The notes: generated from the sequence alone by a model not told the origin. DNA of 64,000 nucleotides from Geothrix rubra (GCF_030268065.1 NZ_BSDD01000001.1:682001-746000), one strand, 5' to 3'. Shown: positions 9,664 to 18,294, counted from the first letter of the stretch. Made by a program: numbers and translations.

Positions 9664-9858
9664 GGATGCTCCTCTGGGGCCGGAGGCCGCGTACCGCGGC
9701 TGGCGCAAGGCGGGCCCGGGGGCCCTGGGATGGGGATGGGTGGGATGGAAGGTCGGGATGCCGAAGGGGGCCCTGCCCTGACTTCGGCCGCCCGGATGGA
9801 AGCTGGGGACCAATCCCCGGGGTCAGGAGGCGGATGCCTCGATCTACCCGCAGGATCT
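9664..9858 (-). promoter_or_regulatory. predicted 5' leader of the rng mRNA
   Basis: About 195 nt lie between the predicted transcription start of rng and its TTG start. No convincing gene is present; open frames here on both strands look like chance. It contains a small palindromic hairpin (GCCGCG, loop TAC, CGCGGC near 9687-9701) and G-rich stretches. In E. coli the rne mRNA has a long leader through which RNase E controls its own message. A similar role here is inference only. Confidence 0.4.
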
Positions 9859-9864
9859 CCAGAC

Positions 9865-9893
9865 ATTAAAGCAACTAGTTTCCCCGGGGGCAA
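9865..9893 (-). promoter_or_regulatory. sigma-70-type promoter for rng-zip-lptD
   Basis: On the minus strand TTGCCC (9893-9888) and TTTAAT (9870-9865) are separated by exactly 17 bp. They lie in one of the few AT-richer patches of this region. The predicted start of transcription is near 9858. Confidence 0.55.
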
Positions 9894-9910
9894 GCACGAT
9901 CGGTTTTGAA

Positions 9911-9928
9911 GTTACAGCGATGTCACAG
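9911..9928 (+). promoter_or_regulatory. Pho-box-like direct repeat upstream of pstS
   Basis: GTTACAG-CGAT-GTCACAG: two 7-bp units separated by 4 bp, the same 7-4-7 spacing as PhoB boxes. On the minus strand it reads CTGTGAC-ATCG-CTGTAAC, close to the E. coli unit CTGTCAT. It lies 58 bp before the pstS ATG. The remaining bases to 9986 show no clear -10 and hold no gene. A matching site occurs at 16378-16395 before the other phosphate operon. Confidence 0.55.
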
Positions 9929-9986
9929 GGGTGGCCTGGGTGGTTCACACCCGGCCTTCAGGCTTGGTCCCATGAAGGAGGTTTCC

Positions 9987-10832
9987 ATGAAGACCCGTTC
10001 CCTGATCCTCGCGGCCCTTGCCGTGTTCGCGCTGGCCCCGGCCGCGTCCGCCCAGACGGTGACCGTCATGGGTTCCACCGCCCTGGGTCCCCTGGTGAAG
10101 CAGGCCGCCGAGGACTACATGAAGTCCCACCCCGGCGTCCAGATCGCCGTGAGCGGCGGCGGCTCCATGACCGGCCTCAACCAGGTCGTCAGCGGCGGCT
10201 GCACCATCGGCATCTCCGATGTGTTCGCCACCCCCCAGCAGGAGAAGACCGGCATCCGCAACTACAACCTCGTCATCGAGCCCTTCACGCTGATCGCCCA
10301 CCCCGGCGTCGGGGTCACCAGCCTCAATGCCCAGCAGGCCGAGGACGTCTTCACCGGCAAGGTGAACAACTGGAAGGAAGTCGGCGGCAAGGACCAGAAG
10401 ATCGTCCGCGTGAACCGCCCCACCTCTTCCGGCACCCGCGCCGTCCAGCAGCAGACGGTGCTCCACGGCAAGGAGTTCAGCAACAACCAGCTGGTGCAGG
10501 ATTCCTCGGGCGCCGTGGCCAACACCGTGGCCACCACCCAGGGTGCCGTCTCCTTCATCGAGCTGGACTTCCTCAACCGCGCCAATGGCCGCTTCGTCGG
10601 CATCGCCTACAACGGCGCCTCCTGCACCAAGCAGGACGTCAGCTCCGGGAAGTATCCCCTCTTCTCCTTCGGCCACGCCTACACCAACCCCGCCAAGACC
10701 AATCCCCAGGTCCTGAAGGTGGCCGAGGACTTCCTGGCCTACATGCTGGGCCAGCACTTCCAGGACACCACGGTCCTCAAGGCCGGCTACATGCCCGTCG
10801 CCTACGTCAAGTCGCTGAAGGCGAAGCTCTGA
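9987..10832 (+). CDS. pstS: phosphate ABC transporter substrate-binding protein
   Basis: Periplasmic protein that captures inorganic phosphate for PstCAB; 281 aa including a clean signal peptide (lysine/arginine start, hydrophobic core, APAASAQT cleavage region). Family marks include VMGSTALGPLVKQAAEDY, the SGGGSMTGL phosphate loop and RPTSSGTR, where a conserved Ser/Gly/Thr group binds phosphate. The ATG at 9987 has a near-perfect AAGGAGG at 9975-9981. First gene of pstSCAB-phoU-phoB, with a Pho-box-like repeat upstream. A strong hairpin just after the stop may raise PstS output relative to the membrane parts. Identification is secure. Confidence 0.96.
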   Translation: MKTRSLILAALAVFALAPAASAQTVTVMGSTALGPLVKQAAEDYMKSHPGVQIAVSGGGSMTGLNQVVSGGCTIGISDVFATPQQEKTGIRNYNLVIEPFTLIAHPGVGVTSLNAQQAEDVFTGKVNNWKEVGGKDQKIVRVNRPTSSGTRAVQQQTVLHGKEFSNNQLVQDSSGAVANTVATTQGAVSFIELDFLNRANGRFVGIAYNGASCTKQDVSSGKYPLFSFGHAYTNPAKTNPQVLKVAEDFLAYMLGQHFQDTTVLKAGYMPVAYVKSLKAKL

Positions 10833-10855
10833 TCCACGCCCCAACACCTGCCCCA

Positions 10856-10883
10856 CGTCACCCGGCGACCCCGCCGGGTGACG
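10856..10883 (+). terminator. intercistronic hairpin between pstS and pstC
   Basis: A 12-bp perfect stem: CGTCACCCGGCG at 10856-10867 pairs with CGCCGGGTGACG at 10872-10883, loop ACCC. No T tract follows. It lies between stop and next start inside an operon, so it is more likely a partial terminator or an mRNA-stabilising 3' end for pstS than a full terminator. Confidence 0.6.
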
Positions 10884-10901
10884 GCATGTAAAGGCGGCCC
10901 C

Positions 10902-11942
10902 ATGCCAGACGCCTCCGACACCCTGCTCGATGCCCCCCCCTGCGCCTCGGACCCGACGCGGGAGAGCCCCGTCGTCGAATCCCTCCCGAAGGAACCGGCC
11001 TTCCGCCACAGCCGGCTCCAGCGGCTGGCCGACCGCTGGTCGCACCTCCTCTTCCTGACCTGCGGCCTCCTCGTCGTCGCCCTGATCGGCGGGATCCTCT
11101 ACTTCCTGGCGGCCCGTGGCGCCGGCGCCTTCCTGCCCCTGGCCGGCAACACGGACAAGGTCCTCACCCTGAAGGAGGTCTTCCTCTCGGCCGACTGGGA
11201 CCCCAATTCCGGGAAATTCGGAATCCTCCCCTTCATCGCCGGATCCCTGTCCGTGACCGGCCTCGCCCTCCTGCTCGCGGCCCCCACCGGCATCCTCACC
11301 GGGGTCTTCATCGCCAAGCTCGCCCCGGGGTGGATGAAGACGCTCATGCGCCAGGTCATGGACCTCCTCGTGGGCATCCCCTCCGTGGTCTACGGCATCT
11401 TCGGCCTCATGGTGGTGCTGCCCTGGGTGAGCGGGAAGTGGCTCTCGGACTCCCCCGCCGCCGGCTTTGCCGTGTCGGCCGCCATCCTCGCCGTCATGAT
11501 CGTCCCCACCATCGTGAGCCTCTCCACGGACGCCTTCGAGTCCCTGCCCCTGGCCCTTGAGGAGGGTTCCCAGGCCCTCGGCTCCACCCGGTGGCAGGCC
11601 ATCTGGCACGTGCTCATCCCGGCGGCGCGGCCGAGGCTGCTGACGGCGACGGTCCTCGGCCTGGGCCGGGCCATCGGCGAGGCCATGGCGATCCAAATGG
11701 TCATCGGGAACAACCCGCAGTGGATCGCCCTCATGCGCGGGGCCACGGACCAGACCCCGGTCCTCCGTTTCCTCTTCACGCCCGCCGCCACCCTGACCAC
11801 GGAGCTGGTCCAGGAGCTCCCGAACACCGCCGCCGGCTCCACCTGGAACAACCTCCTGTTCGCCATGGGCCTGCTGCTCTACCTCATGACCATGGGGATC
11901 ATCCTGGCCACGCGCCGGCTGGGCCGGCAGAGGAACGCCTGA
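10902..11942 (+). CDS. pstC: phosphate ABC transporter permease PstC
   Basis: One of the two inner-membrane subunits that form the phosphate channel; 346 aa. A ~45-residue cytoplasmic N-terminal extension precedes the first membrane helix ([20 protein letters not shown]). Five further hydrophobic segments follow. The permease EAA-type loop ([27 protein letters not shown]) contacts PstB. ATG at 10902 has AAGGCGG just upstream and is preferred over an in-frame GTG at 10878, which lies in the intercistronic hairpin. The stop overlaps the pstA start as TGATG, so translation is probably coupled. Expected to be induced by phosphate starvation with pstS. Confidence 0.93.
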   Translation: MPDASDTLLDAPPCASDPTRESPVVESLPKEPAFRHSRLQRLADRWSHLLFLTCGLLVVALIGGILYFLAARGAGAFLPLAGNTDKVLTLKEVFLSADWDPNSGKFGILPFIAGSLSVTGLALLLAAPTGILTGVFIAKLAPGWMKTLMRQVMDLLVGIPSVVYGIFGLMVVLPWVSGKWLSDSPAAGFAVSAAILAVMIVPTIVSLSTDAFESLPLALEEGSQALGSTRWQAIWHVLIPAARPRLLTATVLGLGRAIGEAMAIQMVIGNNPQWIALMRGATDQTPVLRFLFTPAATLTTELVQELPNTAAGSTWNNLLFAMGLLLYLMTMGIILATRRLGRQRNA

Positions 11943-12820
11943 TGCCTGCCGCGATCTCCTACCGCCCCCGCCGCCTGTCCAGGGTGACCGACCGGGTCAT
12001 GCGCCTGGCCCTCTGGGGCCTCGCCTTGGCCTTCATCGCCGTCCTCGCCGTGTTCGTGGGAGCCATCCTGAAACAGGGCTGGCCGGTCCTCAACCTGGGC
12101 TTCCTCACCCGCATGCCCGAGACCCTGGATGCGGGCGGCGGCATCAAGCCCGAGATCTTCAACTCCCTCTACCTCGTGGCCCTCTCCCTGGCCATCTCGC
12201 TGCCCATCGGCCTCGGGGCGGGCATCTACATGGCCGAGTACGCCGGCCAGGGCCGCATCCTCCGGTTCCTGCGCCTCTGCATCGAGACCCTGGCCGCCAC
12301 GCCGTCCATCGTGCTGGCCCTGTTCGGCATGATCGTGTTCGTCCAGATGATGGGCTGGAGCTTCTCCATCCGCTCCGGCGCCGTCACCCTGGCCCTGCTG
12401 AACATCCCGGTCATCACCCGCGTCACCGAGGTGAGCCTGCTCGCCGTCCCGCGCGAGCTGAAGGAGGCCAGCTACGGCCTGGGCGCCACCCGGCTCCAGA
12501 CCATCCTGAAGGTGGCGCTCCCCTATGCCGCCACGGGCATCCTCACCGGCCTGGTCCTCACCGCCGGCCGTGCCTTCGGCGAGAGCGCCATCCTCGTCTT
12601 CACGGCCGGGACCAACACCAGCCAGACCTTCCCCGACTTCCGCCTCACGGTCCCGGGAGAGACCCTGTCGGTCCACCTCTGGTACGTGACGTCCGACGGC
12701 ACCCTGCCCGATGCCCGGGAGATCGCCGCGGGAACCGCCGCGGTCATGATCGTGGTGCTGCTTGTCCTGAACCTCTCGGTCCGGTTCCTGGATCGATTCA
12801 TCCGCCGACGGACCCGCTGA
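11942..12820 (+). CDS. pstA: phosphate ABC transporter permease PstA
   Basis: Second permease subunit of the high-affinity phosphate importer; 292 aa with six predicted membrane helices, the first at [21 protein letters not shown]. The EAA-type coupling loop is visible as [25 protein letters not shown]. The segment AEYAGQG after the second helix is typical of PstA. The start is the ATG at 11942, sharing bases with the pstC stop; its own stop overlaps pstB in the same TGATG way. Such one-base overlaps throughout the cluster point to a single polycistronic message. Start codons further upstream in this frame lie inside pstC and are not used. Confidence 0.93.
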   Translation: MPAAISYRPRRLSRVTDRVMRLALWGLALAFIAVLAVFVGAILKQGWPVLNLGFLTRMPETLDAGGGIKPEIFNSLYLVALSLAISLPIGLGAGIYMAEYAGQGRILRFLRLCIETLAATPSIVLALFGMIVFVQMMGWSFSIRSGAVTLALLNIPVITRVTEVSLLAVPRELKEASYGLGATRLQTILKVALPYAATGILTGLVLTAGRAFGESAILVFTAGTNTSQTFPDFRLTVPGETLSVHLWYVTSDGTLPDAREIAAGTAAVMIVVLLVLNLSVRFLDRFIRRRTR

Positions 12821-13602
12821 TGCTCAGCCCCCAGACCCCCGAAACCAAGCCCGTCAAGCTCTCGGTCCGCAACATGGACTTCCGCTATGGCGAGAAGAAG
12901 GTCCTGGATGGCCTCTCCCTGGACATCCACGCGGAGCGCGTCACCGCCATCATCGGCCCCAGCGGCTGCGGCAAGAGCACGTTCCTGAAGTGCTTCAACC
13001 GCATCCACGAGGTCTCCAGCGCCGTCAAGGTGAGCGGCGACATGCAGATCGATGGCGTGGACATCTACCGCGGCGGCATCGACGAGGTGGACCTCCGGCG
13101 CCGGGTGGGGATGGTGTTCCAGAAGCCCAACCCCTTCCCCAAGTCCATCTACGAGAACGTGGCCTTCGGTCCCCGCCTCTTCGGCGTGAAGGACAGGGCC
13201 ACCCTGGACGGCATCGTCGAGGACGCCCTCCGCAAGTCCGCCCTCTGGGACGAGGTGAAGGACCGCCTCAAGGAGAGCGCCACCGGCATGAGCGGCGGCC
13301 AGCAGCAGCGCCTCTGCATCGCCCGGGCCCTCGCGGTCAATCCGGAGGTCCTCCTCATGGACGAGCCCTGCTCGGCCCTGGATCCCATCGCCACAGCCAA
13401 GATCGAGGAGCTCATCGGCGAGCTGAAGGAGAACCTCACCATCGTCATCGTCACCCACAACATGCAGCAGGCCGCCCGGGTGAGCGACTACACGGCCTTC
13501 TTCTGGCTGGGCAAACTGATCGAGATGGACCTGACCGAGCGGATCTTCACCACCCCTCGGGAACGGATGACGGAAGACTACCTGACCGGGAGATTCGGCT
13601 GA
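12820..13602 (+). CDS. pstB: phosphate ABC transporter ATP-binding protein
   Basis: ATPase that powers PstCA; 260 aa, standard length, cytoplasmic face of the inner membrane. Walker A is [17 protein letters not shown], the Q-loop region is [20 protein letters not shown] (highly specific for PstB), the ABC signature is [15 protein letters not shown] and Walker B is [13 protein letters not shown]. The switch histidine follows in [10 protein letters not shown]. Starts at ATG 12820 overlapping pstA by one base; its stop overlaps the phoU ATG in the same way. All catalytic residues are in place. Confidence 0.96.
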   Translation: MLSPQTPETKPVKLSVRNMDFRYGEKKVLDGLSLDIHAERVTAIIGPSGCGKSTFLKCFNRIHEVSSAVKVSGDMQIDGVDIYRGGIDEVDLRRRVGMVFQKPNPFPKSIYENVAFGPRLFGVKDRATLDGIVEDALRKSALWDEVKDRLKESATGMSGGQQQRLCIARALAVNPEVLLMDEPCSALDPIATAKIEELIGELKENLTIVIVTHNMQQAARVSDYTAFFWLGKLIEMDLTERIFTTPRERMTEDYLTGRFG

Positions 13603-14270
13603 TGCGGCACTTCGACACGGAACTCAAGAACCTTCGCGACGGCATCATGGCCATGGCCGGCATCGCGGAGGACATGATCGAGCTGACCATCCAGACCCTT
13701 GCCGAACGGTCCTCCGCCAAGGCGGATCGGGTGAACGAGCTGGACCGCCAGCTGGACGAGTGGGAGCTGAAGCTGGACCAGCTCTGCGTGGACCTCCTCG
13801 CCCTCCACTCCCCGGCGGCGACTGACCTGCGCCTCATCGCCTCGAGCCTGAAGATCATCCCCGAGCTGGAACGCATCGGCGACCACTGCTGCAACATCGC
13901 CCGGCGGGCCCCCATCGTCAATCCGCCGGTCCTGCCCGAGGGCCGCCTCGAGCGGCTGGGGCAGGAGACCCGGGGCATGGTTCGCCGGGCCGTGGATGCC
14001 TTCGTGGGCCACGACGCCGCCCTCGCCCGGGCGGTCATCCAGAGCGACGACTCGGTGGACGAGCTGTACGGCCAGATCTACCGGGAGCTGCTCCGCGTCA
14101 TGCTCGCCGACCCCCTGGCCATCGAGCGCGCCAGCCACCTCATCCTGGTCATCAAGAACTGGGAGCGCATCGCGGACCAGGCCACCAACATCGCCGAGGA
14201 GGTGCTCTACATCCTCGAGGGACGGAGCGCCAAGCACCCCTACCTCCGCGGCAACGCGGCAGAGCAGTAG
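13602..14270 (+). CDS. phoU: phosphate signalling protein PhoU
   Basis: Negative regulator linking transporter state to the PhoR/PhoB pair; 222 aa, all-helical. The two PhoU repeats are visible, with metal-ligand patterns such as DLRLIASSLKIIPELERIGDHCCNIARR in the first and HLILVIKNWERIADQATNIAEEVLYI in the second. The start is ATG 13602, overlapping the pstB stop (TGATG). phoB follows nine bases after the stop. Its place between the transporter and phoB is the classical arrangement, implying it represses the Pho response when phosphate is plentiful. Confidence 0.94.
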   Translation: MRHFDTELKNLRDGIMAMAGIAEDMIELTIQTLAERSSAKADRVNELDRQLDEWELKLDQLCVDLLALHSPAATDLRLIASSLKIIPELERIGDHCCNIARRAPIVNPPVLPEGRLERLGQETRGMVRRAVDAFVGHDAALARAVIQSDDSVDELYGQIYRELLRVMLADPLAIERASHLILVIKNWERIADQATNIAEEVLYILEGRSAKHPYLRGNAAEQ

Positions 14271-14279
14271 AGTTAGGTC

Positions 14280-14990
14280 ATGCCCCAGATCCTCCTCCTT
14301 GAAGACGACACCGAGATCCGCCTCGGCCTCGAGCAGCACCTCCGGCGGGAGGGCTTCGGCGTCTCCTCCGTGGGAACCGGGAAGGAAGCCCTGCAGGCCC
14401 TCGCCGGGGCCGCCCAGGGACCCCGCCTGGAGGCGGCCCTCCTGGACCTGAGCCTCCCGGACATGGACGGCCTGGACGTGCTCCGCGCCATCCGCGCCGA
14501 TCCCGCCCACCGGGGGCTCCCCGTCCTGCTGGTGACGGCCCGGAGCGAGGAGATCGACCGGGTGCTGGGCCTGGAGCTGGGGGCCGACGACTACATCTCC
14601 AAGCCCTTCTCCGCCCGGGAGCTGGCGGCCCGCCTGCGCGCCATCCTCCGCCGCTCCACCCCCGCCGAGACCCCCGAACGCACCCCCCAGCTCACCTTCG
14701 GCCCCATCAGCGTGGACCTGGACATGCACACGGCCCGCGTGGACGGACAGCTGGTGGACCTCACCCGCCGCGAGTTCGAGCTGCTGGCCTATTTCCTGAA
14801 GAACCCCCGCCGCGTCCTCACGCGGGAGAAGATCCTCCAGCAGGTCTGGGGCCTGGACTACCTGGGCGAGAGCCGGACCATCGACGCCCATGTGCGCCGG
14901 GTCCGCGCCAAGCTGGGCGAGGCCGCGGCGAACCACATCGAGACCGTGGTCGGCGTGGGCTACCGGCTGGGCGGGCCCGCCGGGGCCTGA
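14280..14990 (+). CDS. phoB: OmpR/PhoB-family response regulator
   Basis: DNA-binding response regulator, 236 aa. The receiver occupies residues 1-120 with acidic pocket E8/D9/D10, phospho-acceptor D56 (LLDLSLPDMDG) and the lysine in YISKPF. The winged-helix domain at about 135-232 contains LTRREFELLAYFLKN and ESRTIDAHVRRVRAKLG. Position after pstSCAB-phoU argues for PhoB rather than another OmpR paralogue. It probably binds the 7-4-7 repeats at 9911 and 16378. The ribosome site is weak (GTTAGG). Unusually its 3' end overlaps convergent phoR by 31 bp instead of leading into it. Confidence 0.88.
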   Translation: MPQILLLEDDTEIRLGLEQHLRREGFGVSSVGTGKEALQALAGAAQGPRLEAALLDLSLPDMDGLDVLRAIRADPAHRGLPVLLVTARSEEIDRVLGLELGADDYISKPFSARELAARLRAILRRSTPAETPERTPQLTFGPISVDLDMHTARVDGQLVDLTRREFELLAYFLKNPRRVLTREKILQQVWGLDYLGESRTIDAHVRRVRAKLGEAAANHIETVVGVGYRLGGPAGA

Positions 14991-16324
14991 TCCGGCAGCA
15001 GGGGCAGCATGACGCGGAAGCAGGCCCCCTCGCCGGGCCGGCTCTCCACCGTCACCTCCCCGCCCATCAGGCGGCAGAGGTGCTTCACGATGGCCAGGCC
15101 CAGGCCGGTTCCCGGCTTGGCCTTGGCGGCCTGGGCCCGGTAGAACCGCTCGAAGATCCGCCCCTGCTCCGCCTCCGGGATGCCGGGGCCCTGGTCCGAG
15201 ACCTCCCAGCGCAGGCCCTGGGAGGAGAGGGCCACCCGGAGGTCCACGGTGCCCCCCGGCGGACTGAACTTCACGGCGTTGGAGATCAGGTTCTCCAGGA
15301 TCTGGCTGAGCCGGAGGGGATCGGCCACGAGCCGCGCCCCCTCGGGCGCCTCCTTGACCAGTCGGAGCCCCACGCCGGTGGCGCCGTGCCGGGACGCGAA
15401 ATCCTCCCGGAGGTCGGCCAGGAAGGCGTCGAGGTCCAGGGTGACGGGCTCCAGCCGCATGGCCCCGCTCTCGATGCGGCTCAGCTCCGAGAGGTCCCCC
15501 AGGAGCAGGGCAAGCCGGTCCACGGAGCGCAGGATGGACTGGGCGTTGGCCTGGGCCGCCTCCGGCAGCCGCTCCTCCTGGAGGTTCTCCGCGGCGATGC
15601 GGATGGCGGTCACCGGCGTCTTCAGCTCATGGCTCACGTTGGAGATGAACTTCTGCCGGGTGGTCTCCAGGGCCTCCTGCCGGGTGATGTCGTCGAGGGT
15701 CAGCAGCACCCCGGCCACGGCCCCCGAGGGCGCGAAGGGGATGGCCCGCACCCGCAGGCTCCGGGCCGCCCGGTTGAGCCGCCATTCCGAGGGGATGCCC
15801 AGGTAGGCCCGCTGGATGGCCACGGGGCTTTCCGGGTCCCCGAACACCGCGCCGGTCACCATGCCCGCCGCCAGGGGCGCGCCCAGGCCCATCAGGCGCT
15901 GGGCCGCGGGGTTGTAGATCTCCAGGGTCTGGGCGGCTCCGAACAGCAGGACCCCCTCTTCCAGTCGCGTCATCATGCTCCGGAGCAGCTCGTCCTCCCG
16001 GGCGGCGCGCTCCCGCAGGTCCAGGTTCTCCTGCTCCAGGGCGGACCAGGCGCCGGGGAGATCCTCGATGGCCATGGGCCGGGTCTCCCGCAGGAGCTGG
16101 TTGAGCGGTTCGGCCACGAGCCGGACCTGCCAGCGGGCCATGAGCACCAGCACCAGGGCCAGGCTGGCCAGGAGGCCGAGGGTCCAGCCCGGGGAGACCC
16201 CCTTCTGCACGCTCATGCCCAGGCCGAGGCCCAGGAAGAGCATGGCGCCCAGGGAGAGCAGGGCCCGGCCCATGAAGGCCGAGAGCGCGGTGCCGGGGCT
16301 TCCGGCCGGTTCCTGAGGGTCCAT
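14960..16324 (-). CDS. phoR: PhoR-like sensor histidine kinase
   Basis: Membrane-bound histidine kinase, 454 aa, likely partner of the adjacent PhoB. Two close membrane helices (about residues 20-38 and 47-63) leave almost no periplasmic loop, as in PhoR, which senses through PstSCAB-PhoU rather than a ligand. A PAS domain spans about 110-220. The H-box is FISNVSHELKTP with H232, the N-box is LENLISNAVKFSPPGG, and ATP-lid motifs are DQGPGIPEA and GTGLGLAIVKHL. ATG at 16324. It is transcribed towards phoB and ends inside it, so the pair is not one operon; the promoter must lie in the ~115 bp shared with DUF47-pit. Confidence 0.88.
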   Translation of the reverse strand: MDPQEPAGSPGTALSAFMGRALLSLGAMLFLGLGLGMSVQKGVSPGWTLGLLASLALVLVLMARWQVRLVAEPLNQLLRETRPMAIEDLPGAWSALEQENLDLRERAAREDELLRSMMTRLEEGVLLFGAAQTLEIYNPAAQRLMGLGAPLAAGMVTGAVFGDPESPVAIQRAYLGIPSEWRLNRAARSLRVRAIPFAPSGAVAGVLLTLDDITRQEALETTRQKFISNVSHELKTPVTAIRIAAENLQEERLPEAAQANAQSILRSVDRLALLLGDLSELSRIESGAMRLEPVTLDLDAFLADLREDFASRHGATGVGLRLVKEAPEGARLVADPLRLSQILENLISNAVKFSPPGGTVDLRVALSSQGLRWEVSDQGPGIPEAEQGRIFERFYRAQAAKAKPGTGLGLAIVKHLCRLMGGEVTVESRPGEGACFRVMLPLLPDQAPAGPPSR

Positions 16325-16377
16325 GACCTCTGACCTTACACCGCCGGCATCCAGGCAGGACAGGCCTTCTCGGGCAA

Positions 16378-16395
16378 TTTACACGCCGGTCACAG
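16378..16395 (+). promoter_or_regulatory. Pho-box-like direct repeat upstream of DUF47-pit
   Basis: TTTACAC-GCCG-GTCACAG, with the same 7-4-7 layout and the identical second unit as the site before pstS. It lies 43 bp before the DUF47 ATG and 54 bp before phoR on the other strand. It could control one or both. GATACA at 16406-16411 is a possible -10 about 10 bp downstream. Confidence 0.5.
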
Positions 16396-16438
16396 CCCCG
16401 ATCCAGATACAGTTGAGATGGTGTCCTATGGAGCGGCC

Positions 16439-17086
16439 ATGTCTCTGAATTCGCTGATGCGCTGGTTGAAACCCCGGGAGATGGTCTTCTTCGACCTGCT
16501 GGAATCCGCCACGAGCAACACCTACCAGGCGGCCCAGCTCTTCGACCGCGAGATCCGCACCGGGGATCCGGTCCGCTTCGCCGAGCTGCGCCGGCAGATG
16601 AAGGACCTGGAGCACACCGGGGACGACATCACCCACGAGATCATCGACCGCCTGAATTCCACCTTCGTGACGCCGATCGAGCGGGAGGACATCCTCCACC
16701 TGGCCCACGCCATCGATGACGTGGTGGACCGCATCCACGCGGTCTGCGAGCGCCTCATCCTCTACCGGATCGCCTCCGTGAAGCCCGCCGTGACCGAGAT
16801 CAGCTCCCTGCTCGTCGAGGGCGCGGGGGAGCTGCTGCACCTGGTCCGCTCCCTGCGGAACATGTCCAACGGCAAGGAGATCCGCGACCGCATCCGGCGC
16901 GTCCATACCCTCGAGAACAAGGCCGATTCCATCTACCACGCCGCCCTGGCGGAGATCTTCGAGGATCCGAAGGATCCCATCGAGCTCATCAAGTGGAAGG
17001 AGATCCTCGAGCAGGTGGAGGACGCCACCGACAAGGTCGAACTGGTGGCCAAGGTCGTGGGCTCCACCGTCATGAAGAACGCCTGA
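16439..17086 (+). CDS. DUF47 (PhoU-like) protein, Pit partner
   Basis: All-helical, PhoU-related cytoplasmic protein of 215 aa; DUF47 members are regularly found directly before pit and are thought to regulate it. Visible marks include the family start (SLNSLMRWLKPREMVFFDLLE), metal-ligand-like segments DLEHTGDDITHEIIDRLN and the C-terminal EILEQVEDATDKVELVAKVV. ATG at 16439 has GGAG six bases upstream; an ATG at 16418 is less well served. It ends seven bases before pit, so the two form an operon, with a Pho-box-like site in front. The biochemical role is inferred from family and context. Confidence 0.88.
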   Translation: MSLNSLMRWLKPREMVFFDLLESATSNTYQAAQLFDREIRTGDPVRFAELRRQMKDLEHTGDDITHEIIDRLNSTFVTPIEREDILHLAHAIDDVVDRIHAVCERLILYRIASVKPAVTEISSLLVEGAGELLHLVRSLRNMSNGKEIRDRIRRVHTLENKADSIYHAALAEIFEDPKDPIELIKWKEILEQVEDATDKVELVAKVVGSTVMKNA

Positions 17087-17093
17087 GGATTCC

Positions 17094-18089
17094 ATGCTCC
17101 TCGCGCTGGTCATCATCGTCTTCCTGGCCCTGACCTTCGACTACATCAACGGGTTCCACGACACCGCGAACGCCATCGCCACGGTGGTCTCCACGGGGGT
17201 CCTGTCGGCCCGCAAAGCCGTCCTGATGGCCGGCATCCTGAACTTCGGCGGGGCCCTCATGGGCGTCGAGGTGGCCACGACCATCGCCAAGGGCATCGCC
17301 GACAGCAGCCTCGTGGTCCCGGCGGTGGTCGTCGCCGCCCTGCTGGCCGCCATCGCCTGGAACCTCATCACCTGGTGGTTCGGCATCCCGTCCAGCTCCA
17401 GCCATGCCCTGGTGGGCGGCCTTGCGGGCGCCGTGGTGGCCCACGCGGGACGGAGCGCGCTCCACACCGCCAAGCTGGAGGAGGTGGCCACCTTCCTGGT
17501 GGTGTCCCCCATCCTCGGCTTCTTCCTGGCCATGCTCCTCATCCTGGCCCTCCTCTGGATCTGCCGCCGCATGCTCGGTCAGCGCGTGAACGTGGCCTTC
17601 CGCAAGCTCCAGCTCCTCTCCGCCGGTGCCATGGCCTTCGCCCACGGCACCAACGATGCCCAGAAATCCATGGGCATCATCGCCCTCGCGCTCATCACCT
17701 ACGGGAAGATCGCCTCCCACGGCACCAGCGTGGCCGTGCCCCTCTGGGTGAAGCTCGCCTGCGCCCTGGCCATGGGCCTCGGGACGCTCTCCGGAGGCTG
17801 GAAGATCATCCGGACCATGGGCACCAAGATCGTCAAGCTGCGCCCCATCCACGGCTTCGCCGCGGAGACGGCCTCGGCCATCGTCATCCTGGGCGCCGCC
17901 CGCGCGGGCATCCCCGTGAGCACCACCCACGTCATCGCCGGCTCCATCATGGGCGTGGGCGCCAGCACGAACGTCTCCGCCGTGCGCTGGGGCATCGCCG
18001 GCAACATGGTGGTGGCCTGGGTCCTCACGATCCCGGTGAGCGCCCTGCTGGCGGGCGGCTTCCTGAAGCTGGTGGCGCCCTTCTTCTGA
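17094..18089 (+). CDS. pit: inorganic phosphate transporter, PiT family
   Basis: Low-affinity phosphate/cation symporter of the inner membrane; 331 aa with about ten hydrophobic segments. The two inverted PiT signatures are visible: FDYINGFHDTANAIATVVSTG near the N terminus and AFAHGTNDAQKSMGIIALAL in the second half. The segments WWFGIPSSSSHALVGGL and GIPVSTTHVIAGSIMG show the internal duplication. ATG at 17094 follows GAGGA. It is coupled to DUF47 upstream. Together with PstSCAB the island offers both high- and low-affinity uptake. A strong hairpin lies 70 bp downstream. Confidence 0.94.
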   Translation: MLLALVIIVFLALTFDYINGFHDTANAIATVVSTGVLSARKAVLMAGILNFGGALMGVEVATTIAKGIADSSLVVPAVVVAALLAAIAWNLITWWFGIPSSSSHALVGGLAGAVVAHAGRSALHTAKLEEVATFLVVSPILGFFLAMLLILALLWICRRMLGQRVNVAFRKLQLLSAGAMAFAHGTNDAQKSMGIIALALITYGKIASHGTSVAVPLWVKLACALAMGLGTLSGGWKIIRTMGTKIVKLRPIHGFAAETASAIVILGAARAGIPVSTTHVIAGSIMGVGASTNVSAVRWGIAGNMVVAWVLTIPVSALLAGGFLKLVAPFF

Positions 18090-18161
18090 CGGCCTGAATT
18101 CACGAGGATTCCCCGGGTCCGTCGAACGTCCGTCATCCCGCGGACCGATCTTTTCAGACCC

Positions 18162-18193
18162 GGGTTTCCCGGGGCTTGATGCCCCGGAAACCC
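18162..18193 (+). terminator. hairpin downstream of pit
   Basis: GGGTTTCCCGGGGC (18162-18175) can pair with GCCCCGGAAACCC (18181-18193) with one bulged base and loop TTGAT. There is no T tract. It lies in the 205-bp gap between pit and the GNAT gene; the rest of that gap shows nothing recognisable beyond the GNAT ribosome site. Confidence 0.5.
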
Positions 18194-18294
18194 CGTCACC
18201 GCGCCGTTCCGGCTTGTTGCCGACAATTTGCCCGGCGCGCCACGGGTGTGTCATGCCCCCGTCCGACCCTGGTACCACACCAGGGAGGAAGGCC

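Noticed and set aside
6094-9909. Very long open frame (over 1200 codons) on the + strand
   Set aside because: It is exactly antisense to lptD, zip and rng, which have clear families. Its composition is the mirror of GC-rich codon use and no domain is recognisable.
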